Below, in pieces: positions 26,344-33,740 of a stretch of DNA of 64,000 nucleotides. The stretch's first letter is position 1; every line of letters begins with the position of its first letter. Position numbers and translations under genes: made by a program. Under the pieces are notes generated by a model, which searched no databases, was not told where the DNA came from, and was given only the letters and a program-made list of their open reading frames with translations. This DNA is from Lacihabitans sp. CCS-44 (GTDB lineage Bacteria > Bacteroidota > Bacteroidia > Cytophagales > Spirosomataceae): contig NZ_RJUE01000055.1 of the NCBI RefSeq assembly GCF_024343735.1, positions 62,001 through 126,000 on the forward strand, given 5' to 3'.

Positions 26344-27183
26344 CTACATACCTTTCAAGTTTTTCTTTGCTATTTCTTTGTCCATGGTTTTCACCCTGCG
26401 TTCTAGCTTTTTAATATCTTCTTCGGCAGGTAGTTCTTCGGGCTTTATACCACTTTTGCCTAGCAGTTTTCTTATGTCTTGGTTGTTTTTAACATGTTCG
26501 TGGGTAATGTTACTTTCACCTTTAAGGTCATTTTTCTTAACATTAAAATTGGTGATTTCGGTGGCTAATTGTTTCGCTGTAATAGTGATGGTTGGTAAGA
26601 AATCTGCTAAAGGTCTATTTTCTTTAATTCCTAATTTGCGTTTCATTTCGCTGGTGTTATTTCCGCCAAACAAAGCCCAATCGCCTCGGCTGCGAATATT
26701 GGCAAAGCCTTTATTGTCTACACCTCTTTCAAAAATGTTTTTGGAAAGTTCGGTTTCGGTGGCTGCCAATTTTTCTCGTGCCTGCAAGCGTTCCATCAAT
26801 TGGATACGCTCTTCTAATAATTCTTGCTTGCGGGTTTGAATGGCAAAATAACTTTGAGCAAATGCTACCTGTTCTTTTTTGGGGTCACCGTTTTGGGCAA
26901 TTAGGTAACATGCATATCGGGTAAGCATGAAATCTTCTACAATTTTGCTTGCTCCTTTGGGCATTGGTATCGTTTTGTTGACGTCAACAAAATGATCTGA
27001 AACTGCTTCATTGGTGGTTTTGCAACTTTCTTTTGCTTTGGTTATTGCATTTAAGAAATTCCGCCAATCAGTGTAACCTAGTAACTCTTGCAATTCACGA
27101 GCTAACCAATATTCAATACCATCTTGTTGGTATGCATATTCTTCAAATCGCTTATTTAAGTTTATTATGGTTGTTTTTTCCAT
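26344..27183 (-). CDS. dinD: DinD-like DNA damage-inducible protein
   Basis: 279 residues. The N-terminus (EYAYQQDGIEYWLARELQELLGY) and the middle (LTRYACYLIAQNGDPKK, FAQSYFAIQTRKQE) are characteristic of DinD. The later region ENRPLADFLPTITITAKQLATE is also diagnostic. In E. coli DinD is LexA-controlled and inhibits RecA filament activities; here no LexA box was identified. The start codon follows one base after the stop of a truncated cytosine methyltransferase frame, so dinD appears to have been inserted into a restriction-modification locus. DinD and BRO-type genes are frequent cargo of mobile DNA. Confidence 0.9.
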   Translation of the reverse strand: MEKTTIINLNKRFEEYAYQQDGIEYWLARELQELLGYTDWRNFLNAITKAKESCKTTNEAVSDHFVDVNKTIPMPKGASKIVEDFMLTRYACYLIAQNGDPKKEQVAFAQSYFAIQTRKQELLEERIQLMERLQAREKLAATETELSKNIFERGVDNKGFANIRSRGDWALFGGNNTSEMKRKLGIKENRPLADFLPTITITAKQLATEITNFNVKKNDLKGESNITHEHVKNNQDIRKLLGKSGIKPEELPAEEDIKKLERRVKTMDKEIAKKNLKGM

Positions 27184-27184
27184 G

Positions 27185-27292
27185 TTAAAATTGTGTTTTG
27201 TAGGTAATCTCTAGAAAAACAGTTCTTATAAACCCCTCGGGAAGTCCGCCCATACCAGCAAATAAATCAATATGATATAACGTCTTAGTCAT
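27185..27292 (-). pseudogene. 5' remnant of a cytosine-5 DNA methyltransferase
   Basis: A 35-codon frame starts with an ATG at 27290-27292 and reads MTKTLYHIDLFAGMGGLPEG before ending at TAA. DLFAGMGG is motif I (SAM binding) of C5-cytosine methyltransferases, at the right distance from the start. All later motifs (PCQ, ENV) are missing. The start overlaps the stop of the XRE gene by eight bases, as in controller-methyltransferase operons, and dinD starts one base after the remnant stop. It is a broken methyltransferase gene, too short for routine gene calling. Confidence 0.8.
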
Positions 27293-27503
27293 CAACTCCA
27301 TCTTTAAAAAATTCTGAAAATGTTACTCCTAAACCTTTGATTACTTTTTCTAATGCTTCCACAGAAATATTCCTTTTGCCAGTTTCTACTGCTGCTATGT
27401 AGGTTCTGTGAATCTCAGATTCGTAGCCAAGACCTTCTTGGGTAAGGCCCTTTAGATTTCTCAAGTGAGCAATCCGTTTTCCTATTTTTTGCTTAATGTC
27501 CAT
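27285..27503 (-). CDS. XRE-family regulator, restriction-modification controller-like
   Basis: 72 residues from the ATG at 27503. A longer frame reaches 27584, but the family normally starts near MDIKQKIGKRIAHLR. The helix-turn-helix is clear (RNLKGLTQEGLGYESEIHRTYIAAVETGKRNIS), followed by VEALEKVIKGLGVTFSEFF. The size and the overlap with a methyltransferase start fit C proteins, which set the expression timing of restriction-modification genes. With the methyltransferase broken, the gene may now only regulate the downstream dinD and Nudix-helicase genes. No C-box was resolved upstream. Confidence 0.85.
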   Translation of the reverse strand: MDIKQKIGKRIAHLRNLKGLTQEGLGYESEIHRTYIAAVETGKRNISVEALEKVIKGLGVTFSEFFKDGVDD

Positions 27504-27618
27504 ATTTGGTGTAATAAAGGGAGTTTGTAGTCTATGAGTCAACATCCGATAAGTAACAATGCGTTCTGGTATTATCTGGGCCATGTTTTTCTACAAATTT
27601 TAGCAGAATATTTCTTCA

Positions 27619-27740
27619 CCCACCAATCCCCGCAGCAGGGATAGTAACGGATACCCCACAGCTGGCGTAGCCGCGAGGAGTAGGAGTGATAGCCCGGCAC
27701 GCCTGACGTAGGCGGCGTGGCTGCCCTAAGTTTGGGGTTT
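27619..27740. repeat. GC-rich intergenic element upstream of the histidine kinase gene
   Basis: Within the gap 27504-27896 this stretch is strikingly GC-rich (CCCCGCAGCAGGGATAGTAA, GCACGCCTGACGTAGGCGGC) and non-coding. It contains short inverted pairs such as CACGCC and GGCGTG around a ten-base loop near 27698-27718. Similar 'GCAGCAGGGAT..GGATACCCC' elements occur in many Bacteroidota intergenic regions (from memory). The rest of the gap to 27896 shows no gene. Confidence 0.5.
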
Positions 27741-27896
27741 ATGGTTTTTGGTCACTTTTTTGGTGGCTTTCACAACATTTTTTCATTTGGCTTGGGTGGG
27801 GTTCCTACTTTTGGGCTACAATTATGAAAAAGCTTAGGCGGCTACGGACACAAGGAGAGCAAAAGCCTCTTTGCGTTCTAGCAACTTGGCGGTAAA

Positions 27897-29489
27897 ATGA
27901 AAAATACTATGCAGAAAATTTTGAAGGGTCGTCGGTTAGAGGTTTTGTTGGTTTTTGTTTGTTTCGCCATTTATGTGGTCAGGCGGTTGTTTCAGGAGGC
28001 CAGCTGGTTTGATAATTTTATCTATGGCCTGCAACCCAGGGTACCGAGCAATGTGATGTGGCTTATTTGGCGTGAGCTAGACCATTACTCGCATTTTTGG
28101 AACGCCATGTTTCCGATAGCTGGCGGTGGTTTTTTGTTTTTTGTGGCGTGGGCGGTGTTTCATGTAGGGCTGTTTCCTAAGCTGCGGGCGGCGGAGTCGT
28201 CAGTAAGTACACTGGTGTATACGGTGGTGACGGTGCTGTTGGTGTTGGGGAGTGTTTTTGTACATAATTATTTCAGGCTGTACTACCGGGCCATGAGTTC
28301 CAACGACCCGGAGGTAATAGTCGGCATCAGAGTGTTTTCGGAATTTCGGAAGCTGTTTTTGCTGACCGACAGCATTGCGGTGGTGATAATTTTGGTATTT
28401 TATGAGCTTTTTGCTCAGCTGTATTATTATGTGGAGGCCAAACTCAAAGAGGAGCAGGAGGGTGGTTTTATAGGCCATATTCTGGTGGCTTCTATGGTGG
28501 TTTTGTTGCTTTTTCTGGCTTTTTTTGCCAATCTGCCTCGCAAAGATTATTGGTATGGTGCAGTTAAAGAACTCTCGATGATGGCCATTGGGGCGTTTAC
28601 GGTGTTTTTTGCTCAGAATTTCTTCTATCTGGAGGTTTTGCCCAATTACAGGGATTACCGATCGGTGGCGTTCAAAACTGGGCTATTAAAGTTTGGGCTG
28701 ACACTGTTGGTGGGTACGTTTGGCATGTATTGTATTCTGTTTATTGGTTGGCATTCGTTTCAGCCGGTGCCGTTTGGCTGGCATGCCGAGTGGATGGTGA
28801 CGATGTTTATGGTTTTTATTATTGCGGCTGTGGTGTTGGCTTTTTTAAGAAAGGTTTTTACGAAAGAAAAGACACAACTGAAGACGCAAATCAGCCAAAA
28901 AACGGCCGAGTTGGGCAACCTGAGATCGCAGATTAATCCACATTTTTTATTTAATGCCTTGAACACGCTGTATTCGGTGTCGCTGAGAGAAAACGCCGCT
29001 CAAACTTCTGATGGCATACAAAAACTGGGCGACATGATGCGGTTTATGCTCCACGAAAACCACCAAGACCGCATACCGCTGGGCAAGGAGATAGAGTATC
29101 TCAATAATTTTATAGATATTCAACGGATGCGGATAGACGAGAATCAGGATATCAAGATAGAGGTGAATATACAAAATGCTGACCGTGAGATTTTTATAGC
29201 TCCGATGTTGCTAAATCCGTTTATTGAGAATGCCTTTAAGCATGGCATCAGTTTCAGGTCGTCGTCGTGGATATACATCACGCTGACGCATGACGCACAG
29301 CATTTGTATTTCAAGGTGCACAACAGCATCCACCAAAAATCTGACGAAAGTCTTGATGATAATAGCCACGGAATCGGATTAGAAAATGTGAAGAAACGCT
29401 TGGAATTGATTTATCCCAACCGCCACAAGCTGGAGATTCAGGCCACGGATCATGATTATTTTGTGAGCTTGGTGTTGGGTGTGTACTGA
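27897..29489 (+). CDS. Membrane sensor histidine kinase (LytS-type)
   Basis: 530 residues. About eight hydrophobic segments occupy the first ~325 residues (LLVFVCFAIYVVRRLF, TLVYTVVTVLLVLGSVF, MVVLLLFLAFFANL, LLVGTFGMYCILFIGW, MFMVFIIAAVVLAFL). A coiled coil (KTQLKTQISQKTAELGNLRS) leads into the His_kinase domain with NPHFLFNALNTLYS (phospho-accepting His) and the HATPase part (NPFIENAFKHGI, GIGLENVKKRLEL). There is no recognisable extracellular domain, so sensing is probably within the membrane. The likely partner, a LytTR regulator at 30334, is separated from it by 0.85 kb of REP repeats and a transposase gene. Confidence 0.9.
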   Translation: MKNTMQKILKGRRLEVLLVFVCFAIYVVRRLFQEASWFDNFIYGLQPRVPSNVMWLIWRELDHYSHFWNAMFPIAGGGFLFFVAWAVFHVGLFPKLRAAESSVSTLVYTVVTVLLVLGSVFVHNYFRLYYRAMSSNDPEVIVGIRVFSEFRKLFLLTDSIAVVIILVFYELFAQLYYYVEAKLKEEQEGGFIGHILVASMVVLLLFLAFFANLPRKDYWYGAVKELSMMAIGAFTVFFAQNFFYLEVLPNYRDYRSVAFKTGLLKFGLTLLVGTFGMYCILFIGWHSFQPVPFGWHAEWMVTMFMVFIIAAVVLAFLRKVFTKEKTQLKTQISQKTAELGNLRSQINPHFLFNALNTLYSVSLRENAAQTSDGIQKLGDMMRFMLHENHQDRIPLGKEIEYLNNFIDIQRMRIDENQDIKIEVNIQNADREIFIAPMLLNPFIENAFKHGISFRSSSWIYITLTHDAQHLYFKVHNSIHQKSDESLDDNSHGIGLENVKKRLELIYPNRHKLEIQATDHDYFVSLVLGVY

Positions 29490-29492
29490 GGT

Positions 29493-29720
29493 GTTATAAT
29501 AGTTTCACCCCTTCGGGGTTATTGTTCTTTGGTGTGTTATGCTGTTATAATAGTTTCACCCCTTCTGGGTTATTGTTCCATTGTGTATTGAGATGTTATA
29601 ATAGTTTCACCCCTTCGGGGTTTTGGTTCGTAAATGTAAAACCCCGAAGGGGTGATATTATTATAGAAAACAGGTAGCAAATAACATTATAAAAACCCCG
29701 AAGGGGTGAAATTGTTTTAG
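29493..29720. repeat. Five REP-like elements (three direct, two inverted)
   Basis: Each copy carries the hairpin core ACCCC-TTC-GGGGT and an A/T-rich side (GTTATAATAGTTTC). Direct copies lie at 29493-29520, 29544-29571 (one stem mismatch, TTCTGGGT) and 29595-29622; inverted copies at 29640-29666 and 29694-29720. The arrangement of REP palindromes beside an IS200-type transposase is typical of REP-associated tyrosine transposases. The rest of 29490-29837 holds nothing else. Confidence 0.9.
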
Positions 29721-29837
29721 AAAATACGGGACCAAATTGCATTTAAAAATAAACGGAAGGTGTGCTAATATTCAAGAATTTTATTAATTTCCATTTCAAA
29801 CCTAATTCCAAACGCATTTTTAAAAATTTTCTAAAAT

Positions 29838-30308
29838 ATGCCCGGTACTTACTCACAATTATACATCCAAATAGTTTTTGCTGTTAAAGGCCGTGAAAAT
29901 TTAATTAATAGAGAATGGAGAGATGAATTACACAAATACATCTCAGGAATTATTACTGGAAAAGGCCAAAAGTCAATAATTGTAAATGGTGTTGCTGACC
30001 ATGTACATTGTTTTGTTGGACTAAAACCAGCCATGGCCATCTCAGATCTGGTTAGGGATATAAAAAACAATTCTTCAAAATATGTGAATGAAAATGGATG
30101 GGTGAAAGGTAAATTTAATTGGCAGGAAGGTTTTGGTTCATTCTCTTATTCTCATTCACATATAGACAATGTTTATCAGTATATATTAAATCAGGAACAA
30201 CACCATAAAAAGAAGACTTTCAAACAAGAATATTTAGAATTTTTAGAAAAATTTAGAATTGAGTACAATGAGAAATATTTATTTGAATGGTATGATAAAG
30301 AAAATTGA
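29838..30308 (+). CDS. REP-associated tyrosine transposase (IS200/Y1-HUH family)
   Basis: 156 residues. It has the HUH motif HVHCF (VADHVHCFVGL), the N-terminal strand YSQLYIQIVFAVKGR and the region SHSHIDNVYQYILNQEQHH, where the catalytic Tyr of Y1 transposases is expected. It is complete and could be active. It lies 117 bases downstream of a group of five REP-like hairpins, its probable substrates. The unit interrupts an otherwise normal kinase-regulator pair. Confidence 0.9.
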   Translation: MPGTYSQLYIQIVFAVKGRENLINREWRDELHKYISGIITGKGQKSIIVNGVADHVHCFVGLKPAMAISDLVRDIKNNSSKYVNENGWVKGKFNWQEGFGSFSYSHSHIDNVYQYILNQEQHHKKKTFKQEYLEFLEKFRIEYNEKYLFEWYDKEN

Positions 30309-30333
30309 TGCCATTATTTTTAATTGATTTGAA

Positions 30334-31017
30334 ATGACCCTAAAAACCATCGCCATCGACGACGAACCACACGCATTGGAGGTGGTGAAAATGCTCTCCG
30401 AAAAAGTGCCTTTTTTGAGTTTGGAAGCTACTTTTACCAATTGTTTTGAGGCGATTCCCTATCTGCAAAACAATAAGATAGACTTGCTTTTTTTGGACAT
30501 CAACATGCCAGATATCTCGGGGATAGAGTTTGTGAATATACTACCCAAATGCCCGATGGTGATTTTCACCACTGCCTACTCCGAGTATGCCGTAAAAGGC
30601 TTTGAGCTCGATGCTATTGACTACCTTCTGAAACCTTTCTCTCTGGCCAGATTTACAAAAGCCTGCAACAAAGCCCTGGATATGAAGAAGGTTGGCGAGC
30701 CGGGCTATATTTTCTTAAAAACGGGCTATGAAGAAGAGAAGGTGCTGTTGGACGAAATCCACTATATAGAAGCTGAAGGAAATTACATGACTTACGTACT
30801 AAATAACCGAAAACTGCTTTCGAGACAGAGTATTTCGGATGCTCTGGGCCAACTGCCTACCGATAAATTCGTCAGAATTCATCGTTCTTACCTTATTTCA
30901 ATGTCAAAAATCGAGAAAATTAGCCGTAACTCTGTTTGGATTTTGGGTAAAGAAATACCCGTGGGGTCTTCGTATGAGGAAAAACTTTTGGAGATTCGAG
31001 GGGTTTTAGGGCTTTGA
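30334..31017 (+). CDS. LytTR-family response regulator
   Basis: 227 residues. The receiver has IAIDDEPHALE, the phospho-acceptor Asp in LLFLDINMPDISG, FTTAYSEYAVKGF and the Lys of LLKPFS. The LytTR domain follows (LDEIHYIEAEGNYMTYVL, FVRIHRSYLISMSKI, KEIPVGSSYEEKL). It is almost certainly the partner of the kinase at 27897; in most genomes such pairs are adjacent, and here the REP/transposase unit separates them. The start is 25 bases after the transposase stop, so its original upstream region may have been displaced. Confidence 0.93.
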   Translation: MTLKTIAIDDEPHALEVVKMLSEKVPFLSLEATFTNCFEAIPYLQNNKIDLLFLDINMPDISGIEFVNILPKCPMVIFTTAYSEYAVKGFELDAIDYLLKPFSLARFTKACNKALDMKKVGEPGYIFLKTGYEEEKVLLDEIHYIEAEGNYMTYVLNNRKLLSRQSISDALGQLPTDKFVRIHRSYLISMSKIEKISRNSVWILGKEIPVGSSYEEKLLEIRGVLGL

Positions 31018-31138
31018 TTTTTTTACTACAGAGATACACAGAGTTTATCTCAGAGTTTCACAAAGAATTCGATAAACGTCTAGCATTGTGTGCTTTGTGC
31101 AATCCCTTTGTGCTCTTTGTGGTAAAGAATCGAAGACC
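31018..31138. repeat. Intergenic repeat-like sequence (CACAGAG/CTTTGTG type)
   Basis: This stretch is built of ACAGAGATACACAGAG and CTTTGTG..CTCTTTGTGGTAAAGA words, a common dispersed non-coding pattern in Bacteroidota intergenic DNA. Open frames through it have no family resemblance. It precedes the BlaI operators. Confidence 0.4.
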
Positions 31139-31154
31139 TACGAAAAATTTCGTA
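31139..31154. promoter_or_regulatory. BlaI-type operator, site 1
   Basis: Perfect inverted repeat TACGAA-AAAT-TTCGTA. It is the most upstream of three identical-arm palindromes before the BlaI gene and lies just upstream of the -33 box. Confidence 0.75.
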
Positions 31155-31161
31155 GAAAAAA

Positions 31162-31194
31162 TTTGGAAGTACGAATCTTTTCGTATTACATTTG
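31162..31194 (+). promoter_or_regulatory. Promoter of the BlaI/BlaR1 genes
   Basis: TTTG at 31162-31165 and TACATTTG at 31187-31194 (full match to TAnnTTTG) are separated by 21 bases, in the accepted range for Bacteroidota promoters. Operator site 2 lies in the spacer, and site 3 follows the -7 box directly. Confidence 0.75.
31170..31185. promoter_or_regulatory. BlaI-type operator, site 2
   Basis: Perfect inverted repeat TACGAA-TCTT-TTCGTA lying between the -33 and -7 boxes, where a bound repressor dimer would block RNA polymerase. Confidence 0.8.
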
Positions 31195-31210
31195 TACGAA
31201 ACAATTCGTA
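31195..31210. promoter_or_regulatory. BlaI-type operator, site 3
   Basis: Perfect inverted repeat TACGAA-ACAA-TTCGTA starting one base after the -7 box and ending five bases before the BlaI ATG. It covers the expected transcription start. Confidence 0.8.
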
Positions 31211-31215
31211 GATAG

Positions 31216-31596
31216 ATGGAAACTTTCCAAAAACCAACAGAGTCGGAGCTTGAAGTACTCAAAGTATTGTGGCAAATGGGCCGTGCCACGGTGAAGCAAG
31301 TAAACGAGGAAATCAACAAAACCAAGGATACTGGCTACACGACTACTTTGAAAATCATGCAAATTATGTTTGAGAAAGGCCTTGTGTCGAAAAACGCCGA
31401 TGGCAAACAGCATATTTTTGAAGCAAAAATAGGGGAGGAAGACACCCAAAAATCGCTATTGAATCGTTTCATAGATTCCACCTTCCAAGGAAATGCCATG
31501 AGCTTGGTGATGCAGGCTCTCGGCAATCATCACGCCTCGGAAGAAGAACTATCCGAACTCAAAAAACTCATCAAACAACTCGAAAAAGACAAATAA
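31216..31596 (+). CDS. BlaI/MecI-family transcriptional repressor
   Basis: 126 residues. The winged helix is typical of the family: PTESELEVLKVLWQMGRAT, then EINKTKDTGYTTTLKIMQIMFEKGLV, and a C-terminal dimerisation region (SLLNRFIDSTFQGNAMSLVMQALG). BlaI proteins repress their own operon and are inactivated by cleavage triggered by the BlaR1 partner. Three perfect TACGAA-N4-TTCGTA palindromes around the promoter support autoregulation. No beta-lactamase gene is present, so the regulon is probably cell-wall or envelope stress rather than resistance as such. Confidence 0.95.
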   Translation: METFQKPTESELEVLKVLWQMGRATVKQVNEEINKTKDTGYTTTLKIMQIMFEKGLVSKNADGKQHIFEAKIGEEDTQKSLLNRFIDSTFQGNAMSLVMQALGNHHASEEELSELKKLIKQLEKDK

Positions 31597-31635
31597 CAAT
31601 TTATGAAAAAGCTATTTTAAAAAATTAAACAATCC

Positions 31636-31673
31636 TTCCCCGTTGGCTGAGCGGAGCCGAAGCCAAGAGGGGG
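31636..31673. repeat. Hairpin element with GAGCGGAGCCGA loop
   Basis: TTGGCT (31643-31648) and AGCCAA (31661-31666) enclose the loop GAGCGGAGCCGA, with an outer CCCC/GGGG pairing. It lies in the 95-base gap between the BlaI and BlaR1 genes. The loop is the type found in a common Bacteroidota dispersed hairpin family. Confidence 0.55.
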
Positions 31674-31691
31674 AGTAATTCAAAAAAATTT

Positions 31692-33488
31692 ATGAAAAAC
31701 ATCACAGAATTCTTTTCAAATCCCTTGGCCAAGACACTTGGCTGGACTTTGGTGCACTCTTTATGGCAGATTTTGGCCATTACGTTGGTTTACTTTTTGG
31801 TAGTAATCTTTACCAAAAAAGCGAATACCCGATATTGGTCTGGTATGTCTTTGTTGCTGCTGCAATTTATGGCCAGCGGTATTACTTTCTTTATTATCAG
31901 TGAGTTTTCTTCCTCAGCAAAAACTTTTGGTGGTGTGGCTTTGGCTCCTAAAATGCTTAGTAGTGTCCAAGTTATGTTGAGCTTTCTCCAAACCAATCTA
32001 CCGCTTGTGGTGGGCATATGGGTGTTGGGATGTGCCATACTTTTTTCGAGGTTAATTCTTGGATATTTGTGGGTAAATCAGCTGAAAAATAGCCCCCAAA
32101 ATCAGTTTGATGAGAAATTAACTCAGATTTTGTCTGATATAAAACAGAAGATGAACATCATAAAAAACGTGCAGGTGAAGGTTTCAAGAATGGTTTCGCT
32201 TCCCATGATTATGGGCGTTCTGAAACCCGTAATTCTTATTCCAGCCAGTCTGGTTTCGGGATTTAGTCAGGAACAATTGGAGACTATTTTAGCCCATGAA
32301 CTGGCTCACTTAAAACGCCACGATTTTCTGTTAAATGGCTTACAGTCAGTATTGGATGTAATCTATTTTTTCCATCCCGCCATGTGGTTACTCTCGGCTC
32401 AAATCAGGAAAGAAAGAGAAAACTGTTGTGACGACTTAGCTCTTGAAGTTTCTGGCAGTAAATTATTGTTGGCCAAGACTTTGGTGCAATTGCAAGAAAC
32501 CACTTTTACACCCAAATTGGCCATGGCTTTTGGCAAAAAAAGTTACTCTTTATTGGAGCGTGTTCAACGCATTGTGGGCATCAGTTCGCCAAGAAACTTC
32601 AACAAAGAGAGCATTTGGATAGTGGTGGGTTTGTTTGTAACGTTCTTTGCTTTTGCTCAAAAAAATGAAGAAAAAAGGACAGTCTCTACGAGCATTTCCA
32701 AGAGTTCTGCAACTGCGGACACTCTGATCTCGCCGAAGAAAAATGAGGCTTCTATTGTGATTCAAGATAATAAAAACGATTTTAGAATCAAAGACAACAA
32801 GATTTTTTATAACGGCAAAGAGGTGCAACTTAGCCCCGAAGTGCAAGAAAAAGTAAATGTCAGACTGAAGTCTCTGGAGGTCAATCAGCAGCAAATGGAA
32901 GCCCAAAGCAAACTTATGGAAGAGCAAAGTCATGAAATGGAAAAGTTTAGCTCCCAAATGGAAGTAAATTCTAAACCTATGGAAGAAATAGGCAAAAAAA
33001 TGGAGGTGATTGGAAAGAAAATGGAGTTGGCTGCAAAAAAATATACCACCGAGTTGAATAATAAAAAATTCGGCGACAAGGACTTGGATGCTTTTTCGAA
33101 GAAATTTGATGCAGAGATGGCTGAGTACGATAAAGAAATGGAGCAGTACAGCAAACAAATGGACGAATACGCTTCTGAAATGGACAAAGTATCAACACCT
33201 ATGGATGCTATTTCGGCAAAAATGGATGAAATATCCGCTCCAATGAATGCTATTTCGGTGGAATTGGACAGGAATGTAGACGAAATCATAGATTTGATGC
33301 CTGCTGAAATCAGGATGAACATTTTGAAAGATAGGCCAAAATTGCCTACACCCCCAAAAGCTCCTAAGGCCCCCAAAAGTGTTGTTTCACCCAAGGCTCC
33401 TAAAGCTCCAAAGGCTCCAAAAAGTATCGTAGCACCGAAAGACGTGCCGTCTCCACCTACACCGCCCAAAGCACCTATAAAAGAGTGA
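31692..33488 (+). CDS. BlaR1/MecR1-type M56 metallopeptidase with coiled-coil tail
   Basis: 598 residues. Four membrane segments surround the M56 domain; the zinc motif HELAH is at residues 202-206, followed by ERENCCDDLAL with the third ligand. A last membrane segment (SIWIVVGLFVTFFAFA) precedes a periplasmic tail. There is no penicillin-binding sensor domain. Instead the tail contains two blocks of exactly seven heptads that each start with Met: residues 402-450 (MEAQSKL, MEEQSHE, MEKFSSQ...) and 476-524 (MAEYDKE, MEQYSKQ, MDEYASE...). A final PKAPKAPKS-type repeat covers 549-598. It should cleave or release the BlaI repressor upon an envelope signal. Confidence 0.9.
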   Translation: MKNITEFFSNPLAKTLGWTLVHSLWQILAITLVYFLVVIFTKKANTRYWSGMSLLLLQFMASGITFFIISEFSSSAKTFGGVALAPKMLSSVQVMLSFLQTNLPLVVGIWVLGCAILFSRLILGYLWVNQLKNSPQNQFDEKLTQILSDIKQKMNIIKNVQVKVSRMVSLPMIMGVLKPVILIPASLVSGFSQEQLETILAHELAHLKRHDFLLNGLQSVLDVIYFFHPAMWLLSAQIRKERENCCDDLALEVSGSKLLLAKTLVQLQETTFTPKLAMAFGKKSYSLLERVQRIVGISSPRNFNKESIWIVVGLFVTFFAFAQKNEEKRTVSTSISKSSATADTLISPKKNEASIVIQDNKNDFRIKDNKIFYNGKEVQLSPEVQEKVNVRLKSLEVNQQQMEAQSKLMEEQSHEMEKFSSQMEVNSKPMEEIGKKMEVIGKKMELAAKKYTTELNNKKFGDKDLDAFSKKFDAEMAEYDKEMEQYSKQMDEYASEMDKVSTPMDAISAKMDEISAPMNAISVELDRNVDEIIDLMPAEIRMNILKDRPKLPTPPKAPKAPKSVVSPKAPKAPKAPKSIVAPKDVPSPPTPPKAPIKE

Positions 33489-33708
33489 ATTAAGACTAAT
33501 TGAAATCGCTTTTGTCTTCGGCTATGCTCAGGCAACGATTGTAGTTTTTGTCTTCGGCTCATTTCGGCATGCTCAATAGCCCCCACTCAGACAACGGAGT
33601 AAACCTTGTGTTCAATGAGAGATGGTCACTGAGCGGTGGTCACTGAGCACAATGAAATTCAGATGATAATCTGAATGAAATTGCGACCGAAGGTCTCGAA
33701 GTGACCGA
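33489..33708. repeat. Intergenic repeat-rich stretch after the BlaR1 gene
   Basis: It contains GTCTTCGGCT twice, a tandem GGTCACTGAGC at 33624-33634 and 33638-33648 that can pair with GTGACC at 33701-33706, and a perfect inverted repeat ATTCAGAT-GATA-ATCTGAAT at 33657-33676. No gene is visible. The GGTCACTGAGCG..CGAAGTGACC pattern is a dispersed Bacteroidota hairpin. Confidence 0.5.
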
Positions 33709-33740
33709 AACTCCCTGAATGAAAATTCGGGGAGTTTTTT
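33709..33740. terminator. Bidirectional terminator between BlaR1 and glycosyltransferase genes
   Basis: AACTCCCTGAAT and ATTCGGGGAGTT form a 12-bp stem (one T-G pair) closed by a GAAA tetraloop, followed by a T-run on the plus strand. Confidence 0.85.

Noticed and set aside
27504-27584. N-terminal extension of the XRE protein
   Set aside because: The added 27 residues do not resemble the family, and the ATG at 27503 gives the usual controller-protein start.
32550-33586. Long minus-strand frames opposite the BlaR1 tail
   Set aside because: They are antisense products of the heptad and KAP repeats (Gly/Ala- and Phe-rich) and have no independent support.
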